DNA of 64,000 nt from Alicyclobacillus shizuokensis NBRC 103103 (lineage in GTDB: Bacteria > Bacillota > Bacilli > Alicyclobacillales > Alicyclobacillaceae), in contig NZ_BCQV01000007.1 in the NCBI RefSeq assembly GCF_001552255.1, positions 62,001 through 126,000 on the forward strand, read 5' to 3'. A program made the position numbers and the translations under genes. Below, in pieces: positions 16,850 to 25,877 of this stretch. The first letter of the stretch is position 1. Every line of letters begins with the position of its first letter. The notes beneath the pieces were generated by a model. That model was not told the origin of the DNA, searched no databases, and saw nothing but the letters and a program-made list of their open reading frames with translations.

Positions 16850-17707
16850 ATGCCTGTGCTGCAACCGATGATCGATCGGTTCCTTCAACAGAAGCAACAG
16901 CAAAACGACCGCCCGATGCGGAACAAGTTGCATCCATCGACGATCGGCATGTGTCAACGCAAGATCGTCTTTGAGATGATGGTTGTGCCTCGGGCGCTGG
17001 ATCCGCCGCGATTGGCTCGGGTGTTCGACAATGGACACAAGGTTCATGAACGATATGAGCAACTGTTCATGGACATGGGCATCGGAGTGGCACGAGAAGT
17101 TAAACTGGAGAAGGGAGACATCTCAGGTCACACCGATGCCTTGATCAAGCTGTATAGCTTTGCGGCGCCACAGGGCGAATACTGGCTTGTGGAACTCAAA
17201 AGCGCCTCCTCGAAATCCTTTGAGTGGATGGTCAAGAACAACCAACCCAAGAAGGAACACAAAGCGCAACTGACGTTCTACATGCACCTAAGCGGGATCC
17301 ATAAAGGCGTCATCCTGGTGGAGAACAAAGACAACCAGGAGATCTGGGAGTACGAGATGGAGTACGATCCAGTCTTCGGCCAACAGCTTGAACAAAAGGC
17401 ACTGTGGCTGATTGATTTAGCCAAGCACCGCATCCTACCGCCGATCCCAAGGGGTTTTTCGCCGTCTCATTACAAATGCGCCTACTGTCCATTTGCGATG
17501 TATTGCCACTATGGATCCCGAACCGAAGATGGGCAAGAGCGTTACCCGATTCCGTTCATGCCGGGGACGGAAGCGTATCGGGATATACTCAAGATCATCG
17601 AAGCGATGGAGCAAGGCAAGTCGATTCCCAACGTCATTGAAGGGGATACCATCGGGGAATTGATCCAAGAAATGACAAGAAAAAGCCAGACGTATGTCGA
17701 CGCTTAA
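16850..17707 (+). CDS. Cas4-like PD-(D/E)XK Fe-S exonuclease
   Basis: Complete set of Cas4/Dna2-type residues: N-terminal cysteine in HPSTIGMCQRKIVFE, GHTDALI (metal Asp), WLVELKSAS (E-x-K), AQLTFYMHL (Q-x3-Y), and C-terminal CAYCPFAMYC completing the [4Fe-4S] ligands. Expected to be an ssDNA-tail-generating exonuclease that feeds the annealing proteins. Start at ATG 16850 because the earlier in-frame GTG lies inside the operator. 285 aa. First gene of the operon leading to DNA polymerase III alpha. Confidence 0.87.
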   Translation: MPVLQPMIDRFLQQKQQQNDRPMRNKLHPSTIGMCQRKIVFEMMVVPRALDPPRLARVFDNGHKVHERYEQLFMDMGIGVAREVKLEKGDISGHTDALIKLYSFAAPQGEYWLVELKSASSKSFEWMVKNNQPKKEHKAQLTFYMHLSGIHKGVILVENKDNQEIWEYEMEYDPVFGQQLEQKALWLIDLAKHRILPPIPRGFSPSHYKCAYCPFAMYCHYGSRTEDGQERYPIPFMPGTEAYRDILKIIEAMEQGKSIPNVIEGDTIGELIQEMTRKSQTYVDA

Positions 17708-17730
17708 ATCCGATGGTAAGAGAGGTTGGG

Positions 17731-18051
17731 ATGAGCATGGTATTCGTCGATGTCGGTTTCAGCAACTTTATGGACGCGAGCAAGATCATTACGATCAGCC
17801 GGCCGGATTCGAGCCCGATCCGCCGGTTAGTCGGCCACGCCAAGGACAACAATCGGTACATCGACCTGACGCAAGGGAAGAAGACCCGTTCGATCATCGT
17901 GAGTGCCGGCGAACAAGGTCTGGTTGTCACCGCTTCTGCGGTCCAGACTTCCACGATTATCGGGCGGATTCGCAAGGCGTTCGAAGACTTGTTTGTCTCC
18001 CGCTTGGATCCCGCTGGCTTGGCGGTGATTGGAGAAGGTGGGTCCGAGTAA
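17731..18051 (+). CDS. RemA (DUF370) family DNA-binding regulator
   Basis: FVDVGFSNFMDASKIITISR, PDSSPIRRLVGHAKDNNRYI and DLTQGKKTRSIIV follow the RemA consensus (I.I.GFGN....R.I.I..P.S.PIKR....A......D.T.GR.TR...). Bacillus RemA is an octameric ring protein that bends DNA and activates biofilm genes. The conserved basic segment QGKKTR corresponds to the DNA-binding R residues. About 25 residues longer at the C-terminus than B. subtilis RemA. On a mobile element it may organise DNA or mimic the host regulator. ATG 17731 follows AGAGAGGT. Confidence 0.88.
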   Translation: MSMVFVDVGFSNFMDASKIITISRPDSSPIRRLVGHAKDNNRYIDLTQGKKTRSIIVSAGEQGLVVTASAVQTSTIIGRIRKAFEDLFVSRLDPAGLAVIGEGGSE

Positions 18052-18076
18052 TCCCCAACAAAGGAGCGATGGACGC

Positions 18077-21000
18077 ATGTGCAACCTGGTTCACCTGCAC
18101 GTTCACTCCGAGTTTAGTGAGTTGGACGGGCTCTCCAAGGTGCAAGACCTGGTGGCGCGTGCGAAAGAGATCGGGAGTACCGCCCTGGCCCTAACAGATC
18201 ATGGCGTCATGGGTGGTATTCCCGATTTTATCACCGCATGCGAACAAGCAGGAATCAAACCCATCCCGGGCGTCGAAGCGTATATGACGCGCAACCGGCT
18301 GCTCAAGGGCGAGTTTCTCAAGGAACGCCGGCTGGAGTTGTGCGAGAAATACAAGATCAAGGAGAAGGTCCTCAAGACCTTTATCCGCACCATCGAAAAG
18401 CAGCCGGCCAGCTTCATGGATGAAGCGACGGAACTACTCAAGGACTATCTCATGGCTCCGCCATCGGGCGACCTCTTTCATCTGACGTCGGGCGAGCTAT
18501 CCAAAGACGACGTTCTGAAAGAATTCCATCGGGAGGTCTATGACTATCTCTCGTATGACAACTATCACATCGTCCTGCTGGCGATGAACAATCAAGGGTT
18601 GGAGGATTTGTATGCCATCATCAGCGACGCTCATCTTCATGGATTCTATAGCGATCCTCGCACTGATCTTGCTTTTATTCGCGATCATGGGCTCGGGAAG
18701 AATCTCATTGCGACTTCGGCGTGCCTCGGCTCTTGGTTCGCTCGGCTGTGCCTTGCTGGGCTTATTGATGACGCTGTTGCTTTTATAGAAGAGTGCAAGG
18801 AGACGTTTCATGCGTTTTACCTGGAGAAACAAGCGACCCATCTGCCAGAGCAGATTCAGCTCAACCAGATCATCGACGATTTAGCGGCGCGGACAAACAC
18901 ACCGAAGATCATCACAACCGATGCGCATTATGCCCGCCAAGAGGACATCGACACGCATGACATCCTCATCTCGGTCAACTTCGGCAAGTGCGTCTTGGAT
19001 CCAGATCGCCTCCGTTACGCACCGGAATTCTGGATGAAATCCGAAGAGGAAGTGCGCAGCATTTGCGACGATGAGGAAGCCATTCTCAATACGAAGCGCA
19101 TTGCCGAGATGGTCAATGTCGCGCTTCCGAAGGAGCCGCTATTTCCAAAGTTCATTGTCGAAGAGGGAGACAGCCCGGAAGAGATTTTACGCAAGACAGC
19201 CTGGGATGCGCTGTTCCACTACGTCATCAAGAAGCCAGTGGACCTCGAGCGCTACTGTCAGCAGCTGGCCTATGAACTTGATGTCATTACAAGTCTTGGC
19301 TTTGCCGACTACTTTCTTGTGGTTTCGGACTACATACGCTGGGCGAAACAAAATGGGTATGAAGTCGGGCCTGGACGCGGGTCGGCCGCGGGTTCTCTGG
19401 TCGCATTCATGCTCGACATTACGACACTTGACCCCATCAAAAACAACCTGATGTTCGAGCGGTTCTTGAACCCCGAAAGAGCGGGGTATCCGGACATAGA
19501 TGCAGATTTCAGCTATGAGGCCGCCAAAGCGGTTCAACAGTATCTTAAAGACAAGTATGGCCAGGATCGGGTTGCACAGATTGGCACCTACGGCACCTTC
19601 GCCGCGCGGAAGGTCTGTCGTGCAGTGGGGAAGGCCCTTGGGTATAGCGATCAGGATCAGGACAAGTTTGCCAAGGCCATTCCGGCCAGACCCAACATCA
19701 CCCTCGAGGAAGCCTACAACGAAGAGCCGTTGGTCCAGGCCTACGCTCGCCAGCATCCTGACTGGTGGAACGCCATGAAGAAACTCGAAGGACACATCAG
19801 TCATCATGGTGTGCATGCTGGAGGCGTCGTCCTTTCTCCAGTCCCGTTAACGAAAGTGGTACCGCTTCGTCTGGATAGCGAAGGCCTTGCGACCACGCAA
19901 TACGATATGGAGTGGATTGAGAAGTTCCTGGTCAAGTTCGACATCTTGAAACTCGATACGCTGGATCTCATCAAGTACACCATGCAATACGCGGGCATCT
20001 ATGGGAAAGTCGATCTGAATGAAATTGATCTCAATGACCCGAAGGTGTACGAGGAGATCTACAACAAGCTGAATTTGGCCGGCATCTTTCAGTGCGAGTC
20101 GAAACTTTACCATGACATCATCTCCGCGATGAAGCCGAACTGCTTTGAGGATATCTCGGTCATCGTGGCGCTCGGCCGCCCAGGACCATTGGACCTCATC
20201 CCGGACTACATCGATCGGAAGTGGGGCCGAAAGAAAGTCGAGTACCCATTGCCTGAACTGGAGCCGATTCTCAAAGACACCTATGGAGTCTGGGTGTATC
20301 AAGAACAAATGATGCAGGCCAGCGTCATTCTCGGCGGACTCACACGCGGTCAGTCCGACATGATCCGAAAGGGTGTCGCCAAGAAAAAGCATGACCTCAT
20401 GCACAAGTGGATCGACCTGATGATCTACGGGTCTGAGCGGTACAAAGAGATGCGCCGCGAACACAATGCCATCGTCAATGCGATGAAAGCACGCGGGGAA
20501 GAGGTCCCGAAAGAGATGATGGACAAATACGATCCAGACCTGGATAAGGTTCCGTATGTGGAAGGTGCCATCAACCGGGGTTTTGATGAAGCCACCTTGC
20601 TCAAGATCAAAGAGGACTGGATCAAGTTCGGTAACTACTGCTTCAACCGCGCACACTCGGCTGCATACGCCAAGTTGTCGGTTCAAACGGCATGGCTCAA
20701 GACGTACTATCCTGTCGAGTTCATGGCGGCACTCCTGACCATTGCTGGTGACAAGAAGGCCAAGGATGGCACGCCAAAGACGGTCCTGTATATGCAGGAA
20801 TGCGAGAAGATGGGCATCAAGATTCTGCCGCCGGATATCAATGAATCCAACGCATCTTGGACACCCGTTGTCCATCCGGAAACGTACCAGAATCACCTCA
20901 AGGTCCACGTGGATCTGGGAACGAAGCCGGAAGAAGTGCAACTCAAGCCCGATGCCATTCGCTTTGGTCTGGGCGCCATTGCAGGGATCTCCAAAGAATC

Positions 21001-21547
21001 GGTCGATGAGATCATCAAATATCGTCCGTATACCTCGGTCGATGATGTCGTCGAACGGGTCAGCAGCCGCAAGATCAACAAGAGCAAGATTGTGGCTTTG
21101 ATCAAATCGGGCGCCTTTGACTCGATCAACCCAAACCGAAATCTCTTATGGCGCAATTACATCAAGAGTCGCGGGGAGGACTACGAGGCGATTCCAGCCC
21201 GCACCACCAAGAAAGACATCATGAGCTATGAGCGGGAGTATCTTGGCACCCTCATTACCGTACAGACCCGCTGGGACACGATTCCCAACGGGAAGGAAGA
21301 CGTACAGATCACGGGCTATGTCCTGAAGGTTGAGCCCTTTACGGCCAAGAAAACCGGTAAAGAACATTGCCGAGTCCTCGTGGAGACGCAAGAGGACGAG
21401 CGAAATGTCCTCGTATTCGGGACCAAATGGCAGCAACATAAAGGCCGCTTGGCACCCGGGCTGAAGGTCATTATCAAAGGCAAGAAGTCTGGCGAGGACC
21501 TTTTGGCAGATTCCATTCACTATGTCATGGCTGGGGTGAGCGCATGA
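18077..21547 (+). CDS. dnaE: DNA polymerase III alpha subunit (DnaE type)
   Basis: C-family replicative polymerase, 1156 aa. PHP domain at the N-terminus with HLHVHSEFS and ALTDHG intact. Palm catalytic pair in GYPDIDADFSYE (about 470-480) and third aspartate in KFDILKLDTLDL (about 620). Helix-hairpin-helix region near 1000 (YTSVDDVVERVSSRKINKSK), then an OB-fold (VQITGYVLKVEPFTAKKTG) at the C-terminus. No exonuclease insertion, so DnaE and not PolC. AAAGGAG lies 9 bases before ATG 18077. Partners here are the sliding clamp (36.6 kb) and the DnaB-like helicase. Confidence 0.95.
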   Translation: MCNLVHLHVHSEFSELDGLSKVQDLVARAKEIGSTALALTDHGVMGGIPDFITACEQAGIKPIPGVEAYMTRNRLLKGEFLKERRLELCEKYKIKEKVLKTFIRTIEKQPASFMDEATELLKDYLMAPPSGDLFHLTSGELSKDDVLKEFHREVYDYLSYDNYHIVLLAMNNQGLEDLYAIISDAHLHGFYSDPRTDLAFIRDHGLGKNLIATSACLGSWFARLCLAGLIDDAVAFIEECKETFHAFYLEKQATHLPEQIQLNQIIDDLAARTNTPKIITTDAHYARQEDIDTHDILISVNFGKCVLDPDRLRYAPEFWMKSEEEVRSICDDEEAILNTKRIAEMVNVALPKEPLFPKFIVEEGDSPEEILRKTAWDALFHYVIKKPVDLERYCQQLAYELDVITSLGFADYFLVVSDYIRWAKQNGYEVGPGRGSAAGSLVAFMLDITTLDPIKNNLMFERFLNPERAGYPDIDADFSYEAAKAVQQYLKDKYGQDRVAQIGTYGTFAARKVCRAVGKALGYSDQDQDKFAKAIPARPNITLEEAYNEEPLVQAYARQHPDWWNAMKKLEGHISHHGVHAGGVVLSPVPLTKVVPLRLDSEGLATTQYDMEWIEKFLVKFDILKLDTLDLIKYTMQYAGIYGKVDLNEIDLNDPKVYEEIYNKLNLAGIFQCESKLYHDIISAMKPNCFEDISVIVALGRPGPLDLIPDYIDRKWGRKKVEYPLPELEPILKDTYGVWVYQEQMMQASVILGGLTRGQSDMIRKGVAKKKHDLMHKWIDLMIYGSERYKEMRREHNAIVNAMKARGEEVPKEMMDKYDPDLDKVPYVEGAINRGFDEATLLKIKEDWIKFGNYCFNRAHSAAYAKLSVQTAWLKTYYPVEFMAALLTIAGDKKAKDGTPKTVLYMQECEKMGIKILPPDINESNASWTPVVHPETYQNHLKVHVDLGTKPEEVQLKPDAIRFGLGAIAGISKESVDEIIKYRPYTSVDDVVERVSSRKINKSKIVALIKSGAFDSINPNRNLLWRNYIKSRGEDYEAIPARTTKKDIMSYEREYLGTLITVQTRWDTIPNGKEDVQITGYVLKVEPFTAKKTGKEHCRVLVETQEDERNVLVFGTKWQQHKGRLAPGLKVIIKGKKSGEDLLADSIHYVMAGVSA

Positions 21548-21723
21548 TTCGACGATTCAAGTGCTGGCTCTTTGGACACGACTGGCGCTTCTCTCATTAT
21601 GGGAATCTGTATCATCGTTTCGAGCGGTGCGCGAGATGTGATACCATCCGCGATTTAGGGTGGGATGACGACTATGCAAGGTCTGTGGAGATGTGGGTAT
21701 GGAACTCATCGAGGCTTATCTGA
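21544..21723 (+). CDS. short zinc-finger-like protein, 59 aa
   Basis: ATGA overlap with the polymerase stop. Translation gives MIRRFKCWLFGHDWRF then RFERCARCDTIRD: the C-x3-GH...C-x2-C pattern of a common small phage protein group (DUF1660-like). Its 3' end runs 25 bases into the next gene in another frame, through VWNSSRLI. Function unknown. Confidence 0.6.
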   Translation: MIRRFKCWLFGHDWRFSHYGNLYHRFERCARCDTIRDLGWDDDYARSVEMWVWNSSRLI

Positions 21724-22061
21724 GAACAACCATTGATAGCTGTCAGTTTTGGATCTCGGATCGAAGCTATGCGCCTTGGGAAATTAACTGTGAATACATT
21801 GAAATCAACTACCATCCCACAGACCCACTTGATTGTTCCGGTATCATCTGCATCCAAAAAGACGTAATGCAAGAAGTAGTTCAATACGCAGAGGGATGGC
21901 AGGTGAGGCCTTCTACATTGATCCTGTGTTATGAAAACGGGGATATGGTGCCCTATGAAGTCATGTCCCTCAACATTGAAGAGTACCAAGGCGACTCTGT
22001 CCAGTTCCGGTTCACGGCCAAACGAGGAGAGGACACATGGAACTTATCACAAGATATCTGA
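21699..22061 (+). CDS. MELI-tagged protein, 120 aa
   Basis: ATG 21699 gives MELIEAYLRTT; an in-frame GTG six bases earlier is excluded by the family signature and ribosome-site spacing. Beta-rich body with several cysteines (SGIICIQKD, LILCYENGD). No recognised family. Overlaps the next tagged gene by 25 bases. Confidence 0.65.
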   Translation: MELIEAYLRTTIDSCQFWISDRSYAPWEINCEYIEINYHPTDPLDCSGIICIQKDVMQEVVQYAEGWQVRPSTLILCYENGDMVPYEVMSLNIEEYQGDSVQFRFTAKRGEDTWNLSQDI

Positions 22062-22489
22062 GGGCCCGCCAACCTCATTATCAACCATTCCTTGCTGCGG
22101 GATACCAGCGATGTGTGGCGCGAAGAGGCGACCATGCGATCGACGTATTCATCAATCCAGCTTCTTTTTTAGCCACGTGTGAAGAGAGGAGGCTTATGTT
22201 CGATCGAGAGGGTTATCGCATCCATCCCGGAACCCTCCTGGGAGGCAGCGCCTCCTTCTCGATGGGCTTTGAATCGCGCGAGGATCTAGACTTGTGGTTT
22301 GGCCTTATAAATGGTCATACCTTTGATCTGGAACTCTGGCACGCGACATTGACGGGATGCTACGTCATCAGCTATTCCACGAGTCACGAAGTCATCCCTC
22401 AAAATCACACCGACAATCGCGTGATGGAGTACCAGGTTTGCGTATGTTTTCAGCATCTCGCTTTGAAACCAAACAAATTTGTGTCATAA
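22037..22489 (+). CDS. MELI-tagged protein, 150 aa
   Basis: Begins MELITRYLRAR. The body is beta-rich with a histidine/aromatic-rich C-terminal half (LELWHATLTGCYVISYSTSH); virion-like in texture, but no domain can be named. Ends 39 bases before the MazG gene; the MazG promoter begins inside its last codons. Confidence 0.65.
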   Translation: MELITRYLRARQPHYQPFLAAGYQRCVARRGDHAIDVFINPASFLATCEERRLMFDREGYRIHPGTLLGGSASFSMGFESREDLDLWFGLINGHTFDLELWHATLTGCYVISYSTSHEVIPQNHTDNRVMEYQVCVCFQHLALKPNKFVS

Positions 22490-22508
22490 TGTATGCAATG
22501 TATTACAT
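22463..22508 (+). promoter_or_regulatory. promoter and operator for the MazG operon
   Basis: TTGAAA (22463-22468), 16-base spacer, CATAAT (22485-22490), then ATGCAATGTATTACAT (22493-22508), a variant of the regulon palindrome overlapping the start site. Confidence 0.7.
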
Positions 22509-22527
22509 GAAAGGGAGGCGTCCTTTT

Positions 22528-22854
22528 TTGGAACTGAATGAGTATCAAGAGCTGGCATCACGAACCGCGAGGACGGACCGCCCCTTCTTACAGACGGTGG
22601 CCAACTTTGCACTCGGCGTAGCCGGTGAAGCAGGAGAAGTGGTCGATGAGGTCAAGAAGCTCATCTATCATGGCCATCCTCTGGATAAAGACAAGATGAA
22701 GAAGGAACTGGGCGATGTCCTATGGTACACATCCCAACTGGCCCGAGCCTTCGGGATTGAGTTGGATGACATCGCCATCACAAACCTTGAAAAACTGAAA
22801 GCCCGATATCCAGACGGGTTCTCAGAGGAAAGGAGCCTTCATCGAACTGTATGA
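22528..22854 (+). CDS. mazG: MazG-type nucleotide pyrophosphohydrolase
   Basis: TTG 22528 lies 9 bases after AAAGGGAGG. GVAGEAGEVVDEVKKLIYHG and KKELGDVLWY give the EExxE...ExxD metal-binding signature of MazG. Single-domain 108-residue form common on phages, which hydrolyses (d)NTPs or lowers ppGpp. The MELNEYQ start resembles the MELI peptide only by chance, since MazG proteins often begin xLNEYQ. Confidence 0.9.
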   Translation: MELNEYQELASRTARTDRPFLQTVANFALGVAGEAGEVVDEVKKLIYHGHPLDKDKMKKELGDVLWYTSQLARAFGIELDDIAITNLEKLKARYPDGFSEERSLHRTV

Positions 22855-22936
22855 GCAAGCCAGGTTTTCGCTGTGGATAGAGCGAGGATGAAGATGGGAA
22901 GCGGGAGGACGACCAGGGATTTATGAGGTGAGACTC

Positions 22937-23248
22937 ATGAATCCAAAGGAACTGATCTGGTATGACAAAGGGGACACCGTGATCGTCATCGATCCACTCT
23001 CTCCTTATGATGGATGGATCGGGACCATTGAAGTCGCCAATCCCAAGAAGATGCGATATCTGGTTGCCTTTGAACACAAGAGGGTCAAGGACACCTTCTG
23101 GTATAACCAGATCCGACCCTACCGCTCTAAGGAAGATTTATTGGCCATGATTGATCTGGCCCTGGCTTTAGGGCCGGCTGCAGAATGGATGTTCCATGAC
23201 TGGGTAATCGAGTTGCACACCCGATTTCCAGAAACCCGAGGGAACTAG
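22937..23248 (+). CDS. hypothetical protein with SH3/KOW-like N-terminus, 103 aa
   Basis: ATG 22937 follows TGAGGTGAG. GDTVIVIDPLSPYDGWIGTI and KMRYLVAFEH look like an SH3-type beta barrel; the C-terminal half is helical. Function unknown. Confidence 0.55.
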   Translation: MNPKELIWYDKGDTVIVIDPLSPYDGWIGTIEVANPKKMRYLVAFEHKRVKDTFWYNQIRPYRSKEDLLAMIDLALALGPAAEWMFHDWVIELHTRFPETRGN

Positions 23249-23288
23249 CAAAGGGGATGCAGGGGTTGTGACTTCGGGAGGGTAATAG

Positions 23289-24548
23289 ATGAGCTGGACT
23301 TGGACATCAGAAGAAGGACGCAGGGCACTTCAAAAAGCCATTGAGCTACGCGAAGATGGACTTTCTTACAATCAGGTAGCCACCATCATCAACTCGAGTT
23401 TCGATGCTCGAGTCACAGGAGAAGCGGTACGGCGCGCACTTCACCGCCACGGACACTTGTTGGAGCCAAGCCTGAACCCAGAAGAAGATGACGAAGAAGC
23501 TATCCGACGCATGATTGAAGACGCCAAAGAAAAGGCACGGGAAGAGCGGGACAAGAAACTCGTCAGTCAGCTCTTGCGCGAAAGAGGACGAACCGAACTG
23601 ATTCTGGAGACGTTCCGAAACTGTATTGAAGCGTTCCCAAAGGTGAAACTTCAGCCGCCCAAACCTGTGGCGCTTCGCAAAGATCCGGAAGAAGCTCTGT
23701 TGCTATTCAGTGACGCGCAGATTGGCGAGAAGATCACCTTGGAAGAGACCAATGGTCTTGGCGCCTACAACATTGACATCTTCCAACACCGCATGCGTCA
23801 TCTCACAAATGAAGTCCGACGCATCGCCCGGGAACAGAGCCTGGCACACCCGATCCGGAAACTCAACATCGCGATGCTGGGCGATAACGTCGATGGAATC
23901 AACGTCTACCGCGGCCAGGTGCATCACCTCGATGTCATGATCGTCGACCAGTTCCTCATTGGAACCTGGGAAATCGCCAAGTCTTTGGTCGCCTTGCTCG
24001 ACACGTTTGACGAGATCGAGATCTGGGGCATCGTTGGGAATCACGGGCGCATCGGAAAGAAGGGTGAGAACCCGAGCCATATCAACTGGGACTACATCAT
24101 GTACAAGATTATGAAGAGGTTGCTCGATGAGAACTACGGAGACCGGATTAAGTGGAACATTCCCGTATCCAACTGGACCCTGGCCGAGATTAACGGGCAT
24201 AACTTCTTGTTCTTGCACGGCGATACGATCAAGGGATGGAATGGCCTTCCGTACTACGGCATCGACCGCGCAGACTCTCGGTTGACGAAGATGTTGGCGG
24301 CACATGGACGGTTCTTCCGGTACCTGTGCCTGGGCCATCACCATAACCCGGCGGAGATTGACAGCCCCGGCGGCGAGAAGATTCTCAATGGCACAATGGT
24401 CGGTGGCTCCGAGTTTTCCATCAACCAGCTTCATACCTCGAGTCTGCCGAGCCAGTGGTTCTTTGGCGTCAGCCAAGAGCAAGGCATTACGTGGCGCCAT
24501 AAGATTCTCCTGAATGTGTTTCCCGACGCCAGGGAGGAAAGTGCATGA
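23289..24548 (+). CDS. calcineurin-like metallophosphoesterase with N-terminal HTH
   Basis: Residues about 8-55 (LREDGLSYNQVATIINSSFD) form a helix-turn-helix, then a charged helical linker. The phosphoesterase domain starts near 135 with SDAQIGE, GDNVDG, IVGNHGR, FLHGD and GHHHNP, a full dimetal set of the Mre11/SbcD superfamily (first motif D-x-Q instead of D-x-H). Probably a DNA-end nuclease or phosphatase; the HTH suggests site-directed DNA binding. 419 aa. Confidence 0.85.
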   Translation: MSWTWTSEEGRRALQKAIELREDGLSYNQVATIINSSFDARVTGEAVRRALHRHGHLLEPSLNPEEDDEEAIRRMIEDAKEKAREERDKKLVSQLLRERGRTELILETFRNCIEAFPKVKLQPPKPVALRKDPEEALLLFSDAQIGEKITLEETNGLGAYNIDIFQHRMRHLTNEVRRIAREQSLAHPIRKLNIAMLGDNVDGINVYRGQVHHLDVMIVDQFLIGTWEIAKSLVALLDTFDEIEIWGIVGNHGRIGKKGENPSHINWDYIMYKIMKRLLDENYGDRIKWNIPVSNWTLAEINGHNFLFLHGDTIKGWNGLPYYGIDRADSRLTKMLAAHGRFFRYLCLGHHHNPAEIDSPGGEKILNGTMVGGSEFSINQLHTSSLPSQWFFGVSQEQGITWRHKILLNVFPDAREESA

Positions 24549-24766
24549 AGCGATATTTACCGACGCTCATCCGCCAAGGACGGATTCTGATTCTACTGGC
24601 CATCGCGATTTTCATTGCAAAGATGTGGGGACAGACCTATGCATTTCTGTTCCTGGCCTACTGGATCCTGTGTGATCTCTCGGATATTGAGACCGAGCTC
24701 ATCGAACAAAAAGAAAGGCGTGAACAGTTGTGGAACAATATCTTTCCTACTCGAAAGCCTTTTTAG
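24545..24766 (+). CDS. small membrane protein, 73 aa
   Basis: ATGA overlap with the phosphoesterase. Two hydrophobic segments (ILILLAIAIFIAKMW and YAFLFLAYWILCDL) and a charged C-terminal helix. Unknown. Confidence 0.6.
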   Translation: MKRYLPTLIRQGRILILLAIAIFIAKMWGQTYAFLFLAYWILCDLSDIETELIEQKERREQLWNNIFPTRKPF

Positions 24767-24966
24767 CCGCCTTGCAGTCCGCCATGACCAAAGAGGAACT
24801 CGACAACTGCATGGCCTGTGCAGAGGAGATTTATCAAGCGATAACGCCAATCATTGAGAAGCACAATCTCAATATCCGAGAGGCGCTGAACACCGTGGTG
24901 GCTGTCAACACAACCGTCGTGGAACTGGCAAAGGAACAGATGGAAGAACGGAGGAATGTCCAATGA
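24730..24966 (+). CDS. small helical protein, 78 aa
   Basis: GTG start at 24730 inside the previous gene, with AAAGGCGTG upstream. Helical throughout; no motif. Overlaps the next gene by four bases. Confidence 0.5.
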   Translation: MEQYLSYSKAFLAALQSAMTKEELDNCMACAEEIYQAITPIIEKHNLNIREALNTVVAVNTTVVELAKEQMEERRNVQ

Positions 24967-25259
24967 TGAAAGAACTGATTGTCGGAGAGATTCTCACGCA
25001 GTTGGCCGCGGCCAATGCTCAACTCACCGAGATCGCCAGGGCAATCGAACAAAACTGCGAGTCGATGCGGGATGTGATAGATGTCGTCTTGGCTGAAGAG
25101 GAAGACGAGGCTGACCTGTCTCCCGAAGACGAAGCTACAGAGAGTGTTCTCCATGAACTGTTTCAGTCCCTGCCTCCGGGAACTCAAGTGATCGCTGTCG
25201 ATCCAGATGACTTTCTGGATTTCATTCGGAAAAACAACTTCGACGTATCGGAGGATTGA
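24963..25259 (+). CDS. acidic helical protein, 98 aa
   Basis: GGAGG lies 7 bases before ATG 24963. Very acidic centre (LAEEEDEADLSPEDEATES); could be a DNA mimic, but composition alone supports that. Adjacent to thymidylate kinase. Confidence 0.55.
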   Translation: MMKELIVGEILTQLAAANAQLTEIARAIEQNCESMRDVIDVVLAEEEDEADLSPEDEATESVLHELFQSLPPGTQVIAVDPDDFLDFIRKNNFDVSED

Positions 25260-25261
25260 AT

Positions 25262-25864
25262 ATGTACCTGATTGCCTTAGAGGGACTGGACAAAAGCGGG
25301 AAGGCCACACAGGTACAGCTGCTTCAGGATCGACTCGAGAAGGGCGGCAAGAAGGTCACCACGATGGACTTTCATCGCTACGATACGCCAACCGGACAAC
25401 TCATCATGAAATGGCTCAGAAGGGAATGGGAGGTCTCCCAGGAGACCATTGAGTTAATCATGACGGCCGATAAGCAGGCCCAACAGGAGAACTTCCAGCG
25501 ACTCGAACAAGAAGGATATGACTTTCTCGTCTTAGACCGGTATACCCTGAGTCAAATCGTTTACTCTCAAGCCGCAGGCATTGAATGGCTATGGACACTG
25601 GCATTGCAAAGCCACCTACGTCAACCGGATCTCGACATCTATATCGACATCACACCCGAAGAGTCCATGCGGCGCAAGGGCAAATGGGGCGAGAATGACC
25701 GTTACGAAAGCGACTTAGCCTTCCTGAAGAGAGTACGCGAGAATTACCTGAGTTACGTCGATAAAATTCACTCTACCAGTGTCGCCATTGTCGATGGGAT
25801 GGCCAGTATCAAACAGGTCCATGAAGCCATTTGGTCCTATGTATCCAACGAATTCCTTCATTAA
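25262..25864 (+). CDS. tmk: thymidylate kinase
   Basis: Phosphorylates dTMP to dTDP. P-loop ALEGLDKSGKATQ, DRYTLSQIVYS (the DRY-x-x-S motif) and a lid-like GKWGENDRYE. 200 aa. Start ATG 25262 after CGGAGG. Works downstream of ThyX (56.6 kb) and NrdJ (8.2 kb) in dTTP supply. Confidence 0.93.
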   Translation: MYLIALEGLDKSGKATQVQLLQDRLEKGGKKVTTMDFHRYDTPTGQLIMKWLRREWEVSQETIELIMTADKQAQQENFQRLEQEGYDFLVLDRYTLSQIVYSQAAGIEWLWTLALQSHLRQPDLDIYIDITPEESMRRKGKWGENDRYESDLAFLKRVRENYLSYVDKIHSTSVAIVDGMASIKQVHEAIWSYVSNEFLH

Positions 25865-25877
25865 ATATCAAATATCG

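Noticed and set aside
22528-22560. MazG as a member of the MELI-tag family (MELNEYQ)
   Set aside because: xLNEYQ is an ordinary MazG N-terminus and the AYL part is absent.
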